Source: Necropsobacter rosorum (GTDB lineage Bacteria > Pseudomonadota > Gammaproteobacteria > Enterobacterales > Pasteurellaceae). Taken from it: a stretch of 64,000 nt of DNA. The stretch's first letter is position 1, and the number at the start of each line of letters is the position of its first letter. Shown here in pieces: positions 45,018 through 54,882 of the stretch. The notes beneath the pieces were generated by a model that did not search any database, was not told the origin of the DNA, and was given only the letters and a program-made list of their open reading frames with translations. A program made the position numbers and the translations under genes. Location: positions 1-64,000 of the forward strand of contig CCMQ01000021.1 in the NCBI GenBank assembly GCA_000751835.1, read 5' to 3'.

Positions 45018-46052
45018 TCAGAAATAAACGCGCGATCCCAATGCGATGCGTTTTTCTTTTTCAAGCGTATTACCCGCCTGTTTGGTTTTGAAAGTACCGC
45101 CCTCAACATAAATCACAACATATTGATTAAATTTATGATCGGCGCCCAGAAACCATCCGCTAAAATCGCCGTCGGCCTTTCCTTTTGTCTCGCCGGTGCC
45201 CCAAAGGTATTCGGCATAGACTTTATGTCGTTCCGTCAGATGATATTTCATACCCAGCTCAAATTGATTTAATTTTTCAAATTTTGCGCTGCCGATACGA
45301 AATCGATGATCAGCATGACCGGTCGGTGATTTGGCGTGCGCCCAGTCAAAACCGATTGCCGCCGGGCCATAAGCGAAACGCACGGATGTGCCGGCCAGTT
45401 TTTGCGTATATTCATTACTGGCGAGTTTACCGTCTTTTTTCTCGCCGTATCCGCCGGCGGCTTCAACGGTCAACTGATCAAATTTCTGCCGGTAGAACAG
45501 TGCCAGCGTAAATCCATTGCCTTTATCCGATAATTTTTCCTTGTCGCGATCGTTATCCGCATGTTTGGCGGCGCTGCCGAATAAATAATCGGCGCCGAAA
45601 CGGAATCCGTTAAATTCTCCGCTCAGAAAACTGACTGCTTTATCCGCTGCGGTGGTGAGTTTGGCGATTTTGCCTAATTCGTAAGTAAAATTGGAATAAC
45701 CGATGCTATCGCCCAGCAATGCCTGTTTACCGAACGTCAGCGTGCCCTGTTTGTGCCGGATACCGGCATATAACCGTTTAGTATGCAGATTGTCACCGAT
45801 ATTGTCATTGCTGAAGCGAAACTCGACATTTGCCAGCGCGCTAAAACCGCTGCCGATATCCTGATAGGCGTGGAGGCGTAAACGCGATCCTCTGTCAATC
45901 AGATCCGTCCGTTTATTGCTGAAATTTGCAATTTCCAGCGAAAGACGCCCGTCAAGGTTAATTTTTGTTCCGTCTTTATGATAAATCGTCGTCGCGTTTA
46001 CCGCGCCTGCTGCCGTTGCCATAATACTGAATGCGATAAGTGTTTTTTGCAT
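45018..46052 (-). CDS. General porin, pectin-regulated
   Basis: A 344-residue outer-membrane porin of the Gram-negative trimeric type (OmpP2/OmpH group). The signal peptide ends in GAVNA; TTIYHKDGTKINLDGRLSLE opens the barrel and the C-terminus SRVYF ends in phenylalanine, the assembly signal. It differs from the small KdgM oligogalacturonate porins of enterobacteria. Two KdgR-CRP elements upstream tie its expression to pectin use, so it probably lets oligogalacturonides in. Confidence 0.85.
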   Translation of the reverse strand: MQKTLIAFSIMATAAGAVNATTIYHKDGTKINLDGRLSLEIANFSNKRTDLIDRGSRLRLHAYQDIGSGFSALANVEFRFSNDNIGDNLHTKRLYAGIRHKQGTLTFGKQALLGDSIGYSNFTYELGKIAKLTTAADKAVSFLSGEFNGFRFGADYLFGSAAKHADNDRDKEKLSDKGNGFTLALFYRQKFDQLTVEAAGGYGEKKDGKLASNEYTQKLAGTSVRFAYGPAAIGFDWAHAKSPTGHADHRFRIGSAKFEKLNQFELGMKYHLTERHKVYAEYLWGTGETKGKADGDFSGWFLGADHKFNQYVVIYVEGGTFKTKQAGNTLEKEKRIALGSRVYF

Positions 46053-46225
46053 AGTGCCTCACGTTAAGGGAGTTAGGATTTAATGATATAAACCGCATAT
46101 CATGGAGAAGTTTTCAGGAAAGAACGGAAATGCTGTTGTTCTCCGCTGCAATGTAGGCAAAGACAGTCTGCTTGTCAACCGAGGGGATAATTGTATTTTC
46201 TTGATATATCAACAACTTAATAAAA

Positions 46226-46259
46226 TAAAACTTGGTTTCAAAATGTGATCAAACTCATA
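46226..46259. promoter_or_regulatory. Second KdgR-CRP element upstream of the porin gene
   Basis: KdgR-like TAAAACTTGGTTTCA (46226-46240) overlaps closely with the CRP-like TGTGATCAAACTCATA (46244-46259). The distance between the two begins, 18 bases, is the same as in the other porin element. Confidence 0.5.
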
Positions 46260-46377
46260 ATTATACAAAAAACTTTTGTTACTGGGTTGTTGTTTTAAAA
46301 TATAACATATTGATTTTAATCAATTATATTTTCTATTAATAATTTAAAATGAAAAAATATAAATACAAATTAAATAT

Positions 46378-46414
46378 TTTTAAAACATTGTTTTAAAATG
46401 TGATAAGCGTCACA
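46378..46414. promoter_or_regulatory. KdgR palindrome abutting a perfect CRP site
   Basis: TTTTAAAACA-T-TGTTTTAAAA is a perfect palindrome with ten-base arms (46378-46398), directly followed by TGTGA-TAAGCG-TCACA (46399-46414), a consensus CRP site. The remainder of the 469-base gap 46053-46521 is AT-rich and without a gene. Confidence 0.75.
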
Positions 46415-46521
46415 CCGATTAACTCGGCAGACAGTTCGGAACGTGTTTTTTGCGCCGTCATAATATCACCGCTTCATATGCGGAGATAACCGGTTTCATC
46501 GACATGTCGCAACGCGCTATT

Positions 46522-47247
46522 TTATACCCATGGCTCAACCGCCAAAACTTCCGCTATATTGACCGCACTTTTTTTGATTCGCCAGCGAATATTAAATTCA
46601 TACAAGGCGATGCCGTGCATACGTTCGCTGGGTTTGCCCTGCAAATAGGCGGGGCGGGGATCCTGCTGGATAATCTGGCGGATAAAACGGATAAAGTGCG
46701 GGTATTTTTTCTCCAGTTTCTGCGCACGGTCGAGGGCTTGCGCCGTGAATTCCACCTGTAACAGCGCCTGCGGTTTGCTTTGTGCGAAGCCGCATTTTGC
46801 CGCCGGTTCACTGTCGGCATAGGCGATGTAGGGTTTGATATCGAAAATCGGAGTGCCGTCCACTAAATCGACAGCGCCGAGATGCAACAGAACACGGCCA
46901 TTACGGCATTCGATACGGCGCAGTTCCGCTTTGGATAAGCCCAGCGGATTCGGACGATGGGTGGAACGGGAGGCAAACACGCCGATGTGCTGATTCCCGC
47001 CTAAGCGGGGCGGGCGCACGGTCGGCTGCCATTTGCCGGCAGGAATTTTATCAAACCGGAAAATCAGCCAAATGTGAGAAAATTGTTCCAAACCGCGAAC
47101 CGCCTGCGCCTGATTATAAGGCGGCAGCAATTCGACGATGCCGACCCCGTCCTGCACTAAATCAGGCTGGCGGGGAACGGAGAATTTTTCTTTGTACGGG
47201 GTGCGGATAATGGCAACCGGCTGTAATTGAAGGGATGAATCCGACAT
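46522..47247 (-). CDS. trmO: TrmO, tRNA N6-threonylcarbamoyladenosine methyltransferase
   Basis: A 241-residue protein of the YaeB/TsaA family. It shows [18 protein letters not shown], the SAM-binding [17 protein letters not shown] and [18 protein letters not shown]. It methylates t6A37 of threonine tRNAs. ATG at 47247 has AAGGAA upstream. It is divergent from menA. Confidence 0.94.
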   Translation of the reverse strand: MSDSSLQLQPVAIIRTPYKEKFSVPRQPDLVQDGVGIVELLPPYNQAQAVRGLEQFSHIWLIFRFDKIPAGKWQPTVRPPRLGGNQHIGVFASRSTHRPNPLGLSKAELRRIECRNGRVLLHLGAVDLVDGTPIFDIKPYIAYADSEPAAKCGFAQSKPQALLQVEFTAQALDRAQKLEKKYPHFIRFIRQIIQQDPRPAYLQGKPSERMHGIALYEFNIRWRIKKSAVNIAEVLAVEPWV

Positions 47248-47355
47248 ATTTTCCTTAAAACAGTTAAAAAGCACGCAATAAACTTGTAGAATATGCCATT
47301 ATTGTACGCAAAGTGCGGTGAAAAAAAGACTTTTTTCTGAAATTAAGTGAACATT

Positions 47356-48261
47356 ATGAACAAAGACACATTTAAAATGTGGATAGAAACGGCAAGACCG
47401 AAAACCCTGCCTCTTGCCGCGGCGTCAATTATTATGGGCGCGGCTTTAGCCTATCGTAGCGGGGGATTCAGCTGGCGTATTACTTTATTGTGCCTGTTGA
47501 CCACGTTGTTATTGCAGGTTTTATCGAATTTCGCCAATGATTACGGCGATTACCAGAAAGGCTCGGATACGGCCGAGCGCATCGGCCCTTTACGCGGCAT
47601 TCAGCATGGCGTCATCAGCGCCTCACAGCTTAAACTGGGCCTGCTGGCGGTGATTGTTGCCAGTCTTGTCAGCGGCAGTTTACTGCTGGCGGCGGCTTAT
47701 CGCAATCTGGCGGATCTGATCGCCTTCGGGCTGCTGGGCGGCGCGGCCATTGTGGCGGCAATCACTTATACGGTGGGAGAAAAACCTTACGGTTATTTGG
47801 GATTAGGCGATATTTCGGTGTTTGTTTTTTTTGGTTTGCTGGGCGTAGGCGGCAGTTATTATTTGCAGACTCACACGTTGCAACCGGCCGTTTTTTTACC
47901 GGCGGCGGCAACCGGATTACTCGCCACGGCGGTGCTGAATATCAATAATCTGCGCGATATCGAGCAGGATCGGAAAGCCGGCAAAAATACGCTGGCGGTG
48001 CGTTTGGGTGCACGGCGCGGGCGGCTGTATCATTGCGCCTTATTGGCGGCGGCGGCCGGATGCTATTTGTTGTTTGCGGCGTTGTATTTCCGGCACTGGT
48101 TCAGCTTTGCTTTCGTGTGTGCCTTTCCGTTGTTAATCCAACATGCGCGCTTCGTTTACCGCCATGACGATCCGCACCGGTTGCGTCCGATGCTGGCACA
48201 AATGTCGTTATTCGCACTGCTGACCAGTCTGTTGTTCAGTTTCGGCTTGCTTGCGGGCTAA
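47356..48261 (+). CDS. menA: MenA, DHNA octaprenyltransferase
   Basis: A 301-residue UbiA-superfamily membrane enzyme joining 1,4-dihydroxy-2-naphthoate to an octaprenyl chain for menaquinone, the quinone of anaerobic fumarate respiration. Prenyl-diphosphate motifs [11 protein letters not shown] and [17 protein letters not shown] are present, with ~8-9 helices. ATG at 47356 is chosen over a GTG at 47347. rraA follows, as in E. coli. Confidence 0.93.
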   Translation: MNKDTFKMWIETARPKTLPLAAASIIMGAALAYRSGGFSWRITLLCLLTTLLLQVLSNFANDYGDYQKGSDTAERIGPLRGIQHGVISASQLKLGLLAVIVASLVSGSLLLAAAYRNLADLIAFGLLGGAAIVAAITYTVGEKPYGYLGLGDISVFVFFGLLGVGGSYYLQTHTLQPAVFLPAAATGLLATAVLNINNLRDIEQDRKAGKNTLAVRLGARRGRLYHCALLAAAAGCYLLFAALYFRHWFSFAFVCAFPLLIQHARFVYRHDDPHRLRPMLAQMSLFALLTSLLFSFGLLAG

Positions 48262-48313
48262 AAAAGAGCATATACTAACGGCTGATTTTCAGCTTACATT
48301 AAAGGGTACGCTT

Positions 48314-48814
48314 ATGTATATTGATACTTCGGAACTTTGCGATATTTATCTGGATCAGATTGATGTCGTCGAACCTGTTTTTTCAAGCTTTGGCGGTTTG
48401 AGTTCGTTTTATGGCAAAATCACGACGGTAAAATGTTTTGAAAGCAACGGACTGATTGCCGAGATTTTGGAAGAGAACGGTGAAGGCCGGGTGTTGCTGA
48501 TTGACGGCGGCGGTGCCGTGCGCCGGGCATTAATTGACGCGGAGCTGGCACGTCTGGCCGCCGATAACGGCTGGGAAGGCATTATCGTGTACGGCGCGGT
48601 GCGCCAGTTGCAGCAGCTGGAAAATATTGATATCGGTATTCAGGCTTTGGCACCGATTCCGGTCAGCGCAGATGATAATACGGCCGGTGAAGCGGATGTG
48701 CCGGTAAATTTCGGCGGGGTGACCTTCTTCCCGGAAGATTATGTCTATGCGGATTTAACCGGTATTATCCTGTCTCAGGAACCGTTGGAGCTGGAAGAGG
48801 CGACGGAAGAATAA
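48314..48814 (+). CDS. rraA: RraA, regulator of RNase E
   Basis: A 166-residue protein starting [20 protein letters not shown], with [19 protein letters not shown] and [17 protein letters not shown], matching RraA. It binds RNase E and slows RNA decay. ATG at 48314 follows AAAGGG; an earlier frame opening inside menA is not the start. The acidic end EEATEE is usual. Confidence 0.95.
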   Translation: MYIDTSELCDIYLDQIDVVEPVFSSFGGLSSFYGKITTVKCFESNGLIAEILEENGEGRVLLIDGGGAVRRALIDAELARLAADNGWEGIIVYGAVRQLQQLENIDIGIQALAPIPVSADDNTAGEADVPVNFGGVTFFPEDYVYADLTGIILSQEPLELEEATEE

Positions 48815-48839
48815 CCTTTAACTGCGCGTACTGTCGGAT

Positions 48840-48876
48840 AAAATACGGCCGCTCTGTTTGAGCCGCCGTATTTTTT
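48840..48876 (+). terminator. Terminator after rraA
   Basis: AAATACGGC-C-GCTC loop GAGC-C-GCCGTATTT then more T; a long interrupted stem ending in a T run. Confidence 0.9.
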
Positions 48877-49009
48877 TGTGATTTTTTCTGATGAAGTTCA
48901 AAAAACCATAAAAAAATCATTGCTTTTTTTTAACAACTTGATAACGTCATAAAGTCCGTTTTCGCAGGACAAGGTTTTTATCCGGGTTTATTCGTTTAAG
49001 GATATGATT

Positions 49010-50398
49010 ATGAATTCAACTTCACCGACAAAAACAACATTGAATAAAAGTGCGATTATTTTTTTAGTCGATATCGTGTTGTTTATTATTTTACTGAATG
49101 TATTGCCGTTTGATCCGAAAGCGAATAAGGGGTTAGCTTTACTCGTCTTCATTGCGGTGTTATGGCTGACCGAGGCGTTACACGTCACCATTACCGCATT
49201 GCTGGTTCCGTTGCTGGCAATCGGGCTCGGTCTGGTGGCGACCAAAGATGCGTTGGTGGCGTTCGCCGATCCGACTATCTTTTTATTTTTCGGCGGTTTT
49301 GCCCTCGCCACGGCGCTGCATATTCAAAAACTCGATCGCATGATCGCCGGCAAAATCATGACGCTGGCAAAAGGAAATTTATTTGTCGCGGTGATTTATT
49401 TGTTTTCCATCACCGCATTTTTATCGATGTGGATGAGTAATACCGCAACGGCCGCGATGATGTTGCCGCTGGCGATGGGGATATTAAGCCAGATGGATAA
49501 AACTCAAAATCATAACACCTATGTGTTCGTGCTGTTGGGAATCGCTTACAGCGCCAGTATCGGCGGCATGGGGACGCTGGTCGGCAGCCCGCCGAACGCC
49601 ATTGTGGCTTCTCAGCTGAAATTAACCTTTTCCGATTGGTTATGGTATGGTCTGCCGGTTGCCATTATCCTGATGCCGGTGATGATCGGTACGCTGTATC
49701 TGGTTTTCAGACCGAAACTGAACCTGCGTTTTGAGCAAAGTTTCGAAAAAATCGAAATGAATACGCAGCGAATCACAACGCTGGTCATTTTCATCGTTAT
49801 CGCCGCCTGCTGGGTGTTCAGCAGTCAGATTAATCCGCTGTTGTCTTCGCTGCTCGGTATGACGAAAAAAATCGGCAGCTTTGACAGCGTGGTGGCATTG
49901 CTGGCGGCGGTGATTATTTGTATCACCGGGGTCGCTTCTTGGAAACAGTTGCAGGAAAATACCGATTGGGGCGTATTAATGTTGTTCGGCGGCGGTTTAA
50001 CTTTAAGTGCGGTGCTGAGAGATTCCGGTGCCAGTAAGATTCTGGCCGATGGTATCGTATTCATGATTGAAGGCGGTCATTTCTATCTTATCGGCTTGCT
50101 GGTAGCGGCGTTTATTATTTTCTTAACCGAATTTACTTCAAATACGGCAAGTGCGGCGTTGCTGGTGCCGATTTTTATTTCTATCGCGCAGTCGCTGGGT
50201 ATGCCGGAACTGGGCTTAGCCTTAATTATCGGATTAGGGGCTTCTTGCGCCTTTATGCTGCCGGTGGCGACACCACCGAATGCGATTGTCTTCGGTACCG
50301 GTGAAGTGAAACAGAGAGAAATGGTTCGCGCCGGCGTGGTGCTGAATATTTTATGTGTGCTGGTTATCGCAACAACCGCCTATCTGTTCTGGTTTTAG
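49010..50398 (+). CDS. DASS-family sodium/anion symporter
   Basis: A 462-residue SLC13/DASS transporter with 11 or so helices. The two sodium/carboxylate motifs are MSNTATAAMMLPLA and TSNTASAALLVPI; GSPPNAI and ATPPNAIVFG are the matching half-repeat loops. These carriers import succinate, malate, fumarate or sulfate; succinate or fumarate would fit this lineage but specificity is not shown. ATG at 49010 has AAGGA at proper distance. Confidence 0.88.
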   Translation: MNSTSPTKTTLNKSAIIFLVDIVLFIILLNVLPFDPKANKGLALLVFIAVLWLTEALHVTITALLVPLLAIGLGLVATKDALVAFADPTIFLFFGGFALATALHIQKLDRMIAGKIMTLAKGNLFVAVIYLFSITAFLSMWMSNTATAAMMLPLAMGILSQMDKTQNHNTYVFVLLGIAYSASIGGMGTLVGSPPNAIVASQLKLTFSDWLWYGLPVAIILMPVMIGTLYLVFRPKLNLRFEQSFEKIEMNTQRITTLVIFIVIAACWVFSSQINPLLSSLLGMTKKIGSFDSVVALLAAVIICITGVASWKQLQENTDWGVLMLFGGGLTLSAVLRDSGASKILADGIVFMIEGGHFYLIGLLVAAFIIFLTEFTSNTASAALLVPIFISIAQSLGMPELGLALIIGLGASCAFMLPVATPPNAIVFGTGEVKQREMVRAGVVLNILCVLVIATTAYLFWF

Positions 50399-50426
50399 CC
50401 GATCGCTAAAATCCGCTTCTCAGACC

Positions 50427-50454
50427 ATAGCGAAGGACACTTCGCTATTTTTTT
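50427..50454. terminator. Terminator between DASS gene and nadB
   Basis: ATAGCGAAG-GACA-CTTCGCTAT with T run (50449-50454), between convergent genes. Confidence 0.9.
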
Positions 50455-50474
50455 GCCGCGAAAACGTCAAATTA

Positions 50475-52064
50475 TTAATCCGCAACAAGGTGGTGAGCGC
50501 CCAGACTTTGCGTCCGGCGGCGCATGTGGCGCACCACTTCCTGTGCGGTTTTCAGCGCATTATAAATCTCAATGCCCTGCTCGCCGACATAATGCAGCGG
50601 ACAGTAATGGGTTTCCAGTTCATTCAGTGTTGCCGACAGGCGGGCTAAATTGCTTGGCGTACGGTAAACATTGGCAAACCGCGTCATATTCTCGCGCACG
50701 GTGCGCAGCACGGCGGAGCCGGACAGCGTCGGATCGCCGTTCGGCTTGGCTAAACCGGCAAAATAAGCCTGCACGCGATCGGCATAATCAAGATTATCCC
50801 CGGCAACATGGCACGCCGGGTTTTGTTTGATTTTTTGCACCGCTCTTTTGGCAAACACCAGACTGCCGCCGACGGAATTGCCGCCCAGACGATTGGCGCC
50901 TTCAATGCAGGCGGACACTTCGCCCACGGCAAATAAGCCGTTTACCGCACTTTGCGCGTAGTGATCGATTTTAATGCCGCCGTTGCAGCTGTGAGCAAAG
51001 GGGCGGATGGCGATGTTATCCCGGCACAGATTGATCCCCACTTCCCGTTCGAGCCATTGAAGATACACCGTATAAAATTCCGTGCGATCCTGATAAAGTG
51101 CGGGCGAATAATGTAGATAAACGCCCTTTTCCTGCGGGTGGCGCAACAGATGCCGCATCATGGTCAGATCAAATTCCACACCGGGAAAATCCGTACTGAA
51201 CGGGGCGTAATCGCTGCGCGCGCGCATCAGCGCCTGAAACTGCGGCGCACTGAGGTGAGCAAACAGATCCCTGCCGTGACTGTCGGTAATCTGACGGACA
51301 TATTTTAAGGTATGTTCACCGAATAACACTTTATATTTAGGTTCGGTGAAAGACGGAATAAACTGAATAAATTCAAGATTAACCAACTGCGCGCCGGCCT
51401 GCTGCGCGACATAATGCGTGGAGCCGATAATATCCGCCGGATAAAGATTATCTTTATATAAACCGGCAATCCCGCCAGCGGCTAAAATAATATGCCGAGT
51501 GCGGCAAAAAATATAAAAAATCCGACCGCACTTTTGCCGGCATAAAATCGCACCGCGTACCTGATTATTCTCCGTAACAATGTGTAGCAGCGTAGTATGT
51601 TCATAAAGTGCGGTGTTCGGTTGTGCGGCGATAATCCGGGCGGCTTGTGCGGCCGACGCCTGCCATTGGTCAATCAGATAGATTGGTCGGCTGTATTGAG
51701 CAAAACAGGCCGGCCGGTCATCATTGCGCCGCCACGGACGGAAACCGATGCGGGTCAACAATTCGACGGACTGGGCGGATTGTTCAATATAAGCACGGAC
51801 GATAGCAGGATCGTTCATCCCGTGGCTGACGCGGTTAATGTCTTCCTGAAAACGGGCATAATCCTGCTGACCGCCGCAGACCTGAATGCCCAATGTGGCC
51901 TTCAGCGGAAAATAACTGGCGCCGCTGCCGAGCACGGTTTTGCAGATTAAGGTTGAATGCAGCTGCCGGCTTTCCGCCTCCACGCAACAGGCCAGCCCGG
52001 CGATACCGCCGCCGACAATCAGTACATCGGTGTCAATATATTGTGTAATCTTGCATGCGTGCAT
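50475..52064 (-). CDS. nadB: NadB, L-aspartate oxidase
   Basis: A 529-residue flavoprotein of the succinate-dehydrogenase group that oxidises aspartate to iminoaspartate for NAD synthesis. The FAD site is VLIVGGGIAGLACCVEAE (~15-32); HSCNGGIKIDHYAQ, GANRLGGNSVGGSLVFAKRA and the C-terminal helical bundle follow. Haemophilus influenzae lacks this route and needs V factor. The gene lies 52 bases downstream of the ABC transporter genes on the same strand. nadA is not in this window. Confidence 0.92.
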   Translation of the reverse strand: MHACKITQYIDTDVLIVGGGIAGLACCVEAESRQLHSTLICKTVLGSGASYFPLKATLGIQVCGGQQDYARFQEDINRVSHGMNDPAIVRAYIEQSAQSVELLTRIGFRPWRRNDDRPACFAQYSRPIYLIDQWQASAAQAARIIAAQPNTALYEHTTLLHIVTENNQVRGAILCRQKCGRIFYIFCRTRHIILAAGGIAGLYKDNLYPADIIGSTHYVAQQAGAQLVNLEFIQFIPSFTEPKYKVLFGEHTLKYVRQITDSHGRDLFAHLSAPQFQALMRARSDYAPFSTDFPGVEFDLTMMRHLLRHPQEKGVYLHYSPALYQDRTEFYTVYLQWLEREVGINLCRDNIAIRPFAHSCNGGIKIDHYAQSAVNGLFAVGEVSACIEGANRLGGNSVGGSLVFAKRAVQKIKQNPACHVAGDNLDYADRVQAYFAGLAKPNGDPTLSGSAVLRTVRENMTRFANVYRTPSNLARLSATLNELETHYCPLHYVGEQGIEIYNALKTAQEVVRHMRRRTQSLGAHHLVAD

Positions 52065-52116
52065 AATGACAACCTAACACGGCAGGCGGATAAGCACCTG
52101 CCGTCGCCCATCGGCG

Positions 52117-52923
52117 TTACAGTAAAGACGGCGCCGCATTGAGCAGAATTTGGGTGTAAGCCTGCTGCGGATGATCAAACACCTCCGATGCTTTGCCCTG
52201 TTCGACAATCAGACCGCCGTTCATCACGATAATCCGATCGGAAACCTGCCGTACGGTTTGTAAGTCGTGGGAAATGAATACCATCGCAAGGTTTAATTCT
52301 TTTTTCAGATCCGACAGCAAATTCAACACCTGCGCACGCACGGAAACGTCCAGTGCCGATGTCGGTTCGTCCGCCACGATAAGTTTCGGGCTTAACGCCA
52401 ACGCACGGGCAATGGCCACGCGCTGTTTTTGACCGCCGGATAAACGGGTCGGTTCCACCAGCGCCGCCGAACGCGGCAATCCGACGCGGGACAGCAGTTC
52501 GTAAACCCGTTTTTCCCGTTCGTGGGGTTTCAGCACGTTATGAATATCCATGGGATCTTTTAAAATATCCAGCACCCGCATTCTCGGATTTAATGCGGTG
52601 GCGGGATCCTGAAAAATCACCGAAACCTGGCGCCCGAACTGTTTACGAGCTTCCGCACTGCCGTATTTCATCTGTAATCCGTTGAACTTGACAATGCCGG
52701 AGGTCGGTTTCTGTAAACCGATGATCACGCCGGCCAAGGTCGATTTGCCGCAGCCGGACTGGCCGACCAGCCCGACGGTTTCGCCCGCGCTGATCGCCAG
52801 GCTGACGCCGCCGACTGCGGTGAATTTTTTGGGATTAAACAATGTGCCGTCGCGGGAAGGAAACTGCACCACTATATCTTCCAGTTGAATAATCGGCTGT
52901 TCTTTGATGACTTTCATGCTCAT
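52117..52923 (-). CDS. Peptide-type ABC transporter ATPase (DppF/OppF-like)
   Basis: A 268-residue ATPase: Walker A GQSGCGKST (~53-61), signature LSGGQKQR, Walker B LIVADEPTSALD, and H-loop VFISHD. It has an N-terminal extension of OppF kind. With the fused permease-ATPase it would power the importer. GGAG stands seven bases before ATG at 52923, four bases after the preceding stop. Confidence 0.9.
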   Translation of the reverse strand: MSMKVIKEQPIIQLEDIVVQFPSRDGTLFNPKKFTAVGGVSLAISAGETVGLVGQSGCGKSTLAGVIIGLQKPTSGIVKFNGLQMKYGSAEARKQFGRQVSVIFQDPATALNPRMRVLDILKDPMDIHNVLKPHEREKRVYELLSRVGLPRSAALVEPTRLSGGQKQRVAIARALALSPKLIVADEPTSALDVSVRAQVLNLLSDLKKELNLAMVFISHDLQTVRQVSDRIIVMNGGLIVEQGKASEVFDHPQQAYTQILLNAAPSLL

Positions 52924-52926
52924 TGT

Positions 52927-54882
52927 TTACTCCTCCAAATGAGATGCCCAGAGATGTTTAGGATGATCGCCGGCCGGAACCAGTTTTAACTGTTGGTGCG
53001 GATTAGCATCCGGTCGCAATGAACGGCTGGCGAAGCGGTCGCCGTCCGCAAAATCAAACGGCGAAGGCACACTGCCGGGGATCTGATATAACCGTTCGGC
53101 ACGGCATTCCGTGGATAACACCGAACCCAGCAGACCGCGCGTATATTCGTGTGTCGGGTTCATCAACAACGGCGTCGTCGGCGCCGCTTCGACCACCTGA
53201 CCGGCATACATCACCGTGATATGGTGTGCAATCTGCGCCACTAAAGCAAGATCATGGCTGACAAAAACCATGGCGAAACCGAGTTTTTCCCGCAGTTCGT
53301 TGAGCAGCTTAATCACCTCCGCCTGTACGGTAACATCCAAGGCGGTGGTCGGTTCATCGGCGATCAGCAGTTTCGGTTCGCGCGCCAATGCCATGGCGAT
53401 CAGTACCCGCTGCCGTTGGCCGCCGGAGAGTTCATGCGGATAACGGTTTAAGGTTTTTTCCGGATCCAGCTTGACCCATTGCAACAGGGTTTCGGCGCTT
53501 TGTTTGCCGCCGCGGCTGATAAGCTGCGCCATTTGATCTTTAATCCGCATGGACGGATTGAGCGCACTGAGGGCATCCTGATAAATCATGGAAATTTCAT
53601 GCCCGCGCAAATCATTTAATTTATCGGTCGTTAATAAATTATGCTGATGACCGGCACGGTCGGTAAACAGAATTTCACCGCTGATTTTGGCGGTTTTCGG
53701 CAATAATCCCATAATGGAAAATGCCGAAATGGATTTGCCGCAGCCGGATTCGCCCACTAACCCCATGGTTTCCCCTTCGTGCACGGTAAAGCTGATATTA
53801 TCCACCAGCGGCGTTTCGCCGTAGCGGTTCGGGAAACGAATGGACAGATTTTTCACCTGTAAAATCGGTTTGGCGTTCGGATTCAACTGCATGCGATCCA
53901 TACGGCTGCTTTCTTTGTCATGTAATTTGAGTAAATAGCGTTTTAATGCCAGCCCTTCCGCCATGGCTTCCTGTACATCGGTGGAAAGCGGTTTTGACAC
54001 GTCGGCTTTCGACGCGGTCGGACTGCGTTTCAGTTTCGGGTTGACTAAGGCGTCGGTTAGCCCTTCGGACAGAATATTCAGCGACAAAACGGTTAATAAA
54101 ATCATTAAGCCGGCAAATGTGGTCGCCCACCAAAAACCGCTCAAGACCAGATTACGTCCTTCGGATAATACGTTACCCCAGGACGGATGCGGCGGTTGCA
54201 CACCAGCGCCGAGGAAAGACAATGAGGCCTCCAGCACGATGGCATCCGCCACCATCACGGTCGCGAAAACCAATACCGGTGCGGCGGTATTGCGTACCAC
54301 ATGCTTCAATAAAATATAGGTACGGCTACCGCCGATAACCCGTTCGGCGCGAATGTAGTCTTCTTCCCATTGGGATACCACGTTAGCACGCACTACGCGG
54401 GCAAGCTGCGGAGTATAAACGACGGCGATGGTCAGAATAATCACGGGAACGCTGTTGCCGAAAGTGGCGAGCAGTACCGCTGCCAGCGCAATTCCCGGAA
54501 AGGCCATTAAAATGTCCATTAAACGCATGATGACTTCATTGCCGAATTTGTTGGCCGTGGCCGCGGTGGCACCTAAAATACTGCCGAAGATAATCGCTGT
54601 GCCGACGGCGCCCAAGCCGATAAACAGTGAGGTCTGTGCGCCGTAAACCAGACGGGAGAAAATATCGCGTCCCAAACGGTCGGTACCGAAAAGATACTCA
54701 CTGCCGGGCGCCTGTACCGGGCGTAATGTTTGCAGCGGATCATAAGGCGCTACCCACGGCGCAAAAATGGCGATTAATGCGATAAACAGAATAAAAATCA
54801 GCGCAATTTTGGAGGCGGTCGATAAGGCTTTGAATCTTGCACCGCCTGAGGCAAGTCGATCTGCTAATCCTTGACGAAACAT
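52927..54882 (-). CDS. Fused ABC permease-ATPase (DppC-DppD type)
   Basis: A 651-residue natural fusion. Residues ~1-300 are a DppC-like permease (FGTDRLGRDIFSRLVYGAQTS, then EAA-loop with RVVRANVVSQWEEDYIRAER and ASLSFLGAGVQPPHPSWG). A charged linker (~300-345) leads to a DppD-like ATPase with Walker A GESGCGKS, LSGGQRQR and LLIADEPTTALD, and a C-terminal oligopeptide-transporter tail. Most systems encode these parts separately. It overlaps the DppB-like permease gene by one base (54882). Confidence 0.9.
   Translation of the reverse strand: MFRQGLADRLASGGARFKALSTASKIALIFILFIALIAIFAPWVAPYDPLQTLRPVQAPGSEYLFGTDRLGRDIFSRLVYGAQTSLFIGLGAVGTAIIFGSILGATAATANKFGNEVIMRLMDILMAFPGIALAAVLLATFGNSVPVIILTIAVVYTPQLARVVRANVVSQWEEDYIRAERVIGGSRTYILLKHVVRNTAAPVLVFATVMVADAIVLEASLSFLGAGVQPPHPSWGNVLSEGRNLVLSGFWWATTFAGLMILLTVLSLNILSEGLTDALVNPKLKRSPTASKADVSKPLSTDVQEAMAEGLALKRYLLKLHDKESSRMDRMQLNPNAKPILQVKNLSIRFPNRYGETPLVDNISFTVHEGETMGLVGESGCGKSISAFSIMGLLPKTAKISGEILFTDRAGHQHNLLTTDKLNDLRGHEISMIYQDALSALNPSMRIKDQMAQLISRGGKQSAETLLQWVKLDPEKTLNRYPHELSGGQRQRVLIAMALAREPKLLIADEPTTALDVTVQAEVIKLLNELREKLGFAMVFVSHDLALVAQIAHHITVMYAGQVVEAAPTTPLLMNPTHEYTRGLLGSVLSTECRAERLYQIPGSVPSPFDFADGDRFASRSLRPDANPHQQLKLVPAGDHPKHLWASHLEE

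Noticed and set aside
45018..46052. KdgM-type oligogalacturonate porin
   Set aside because: Length (344) and sequence fit a general trimeric porin, not the ~230-residue KdgM family, although its control elements are of the pectin regulon.
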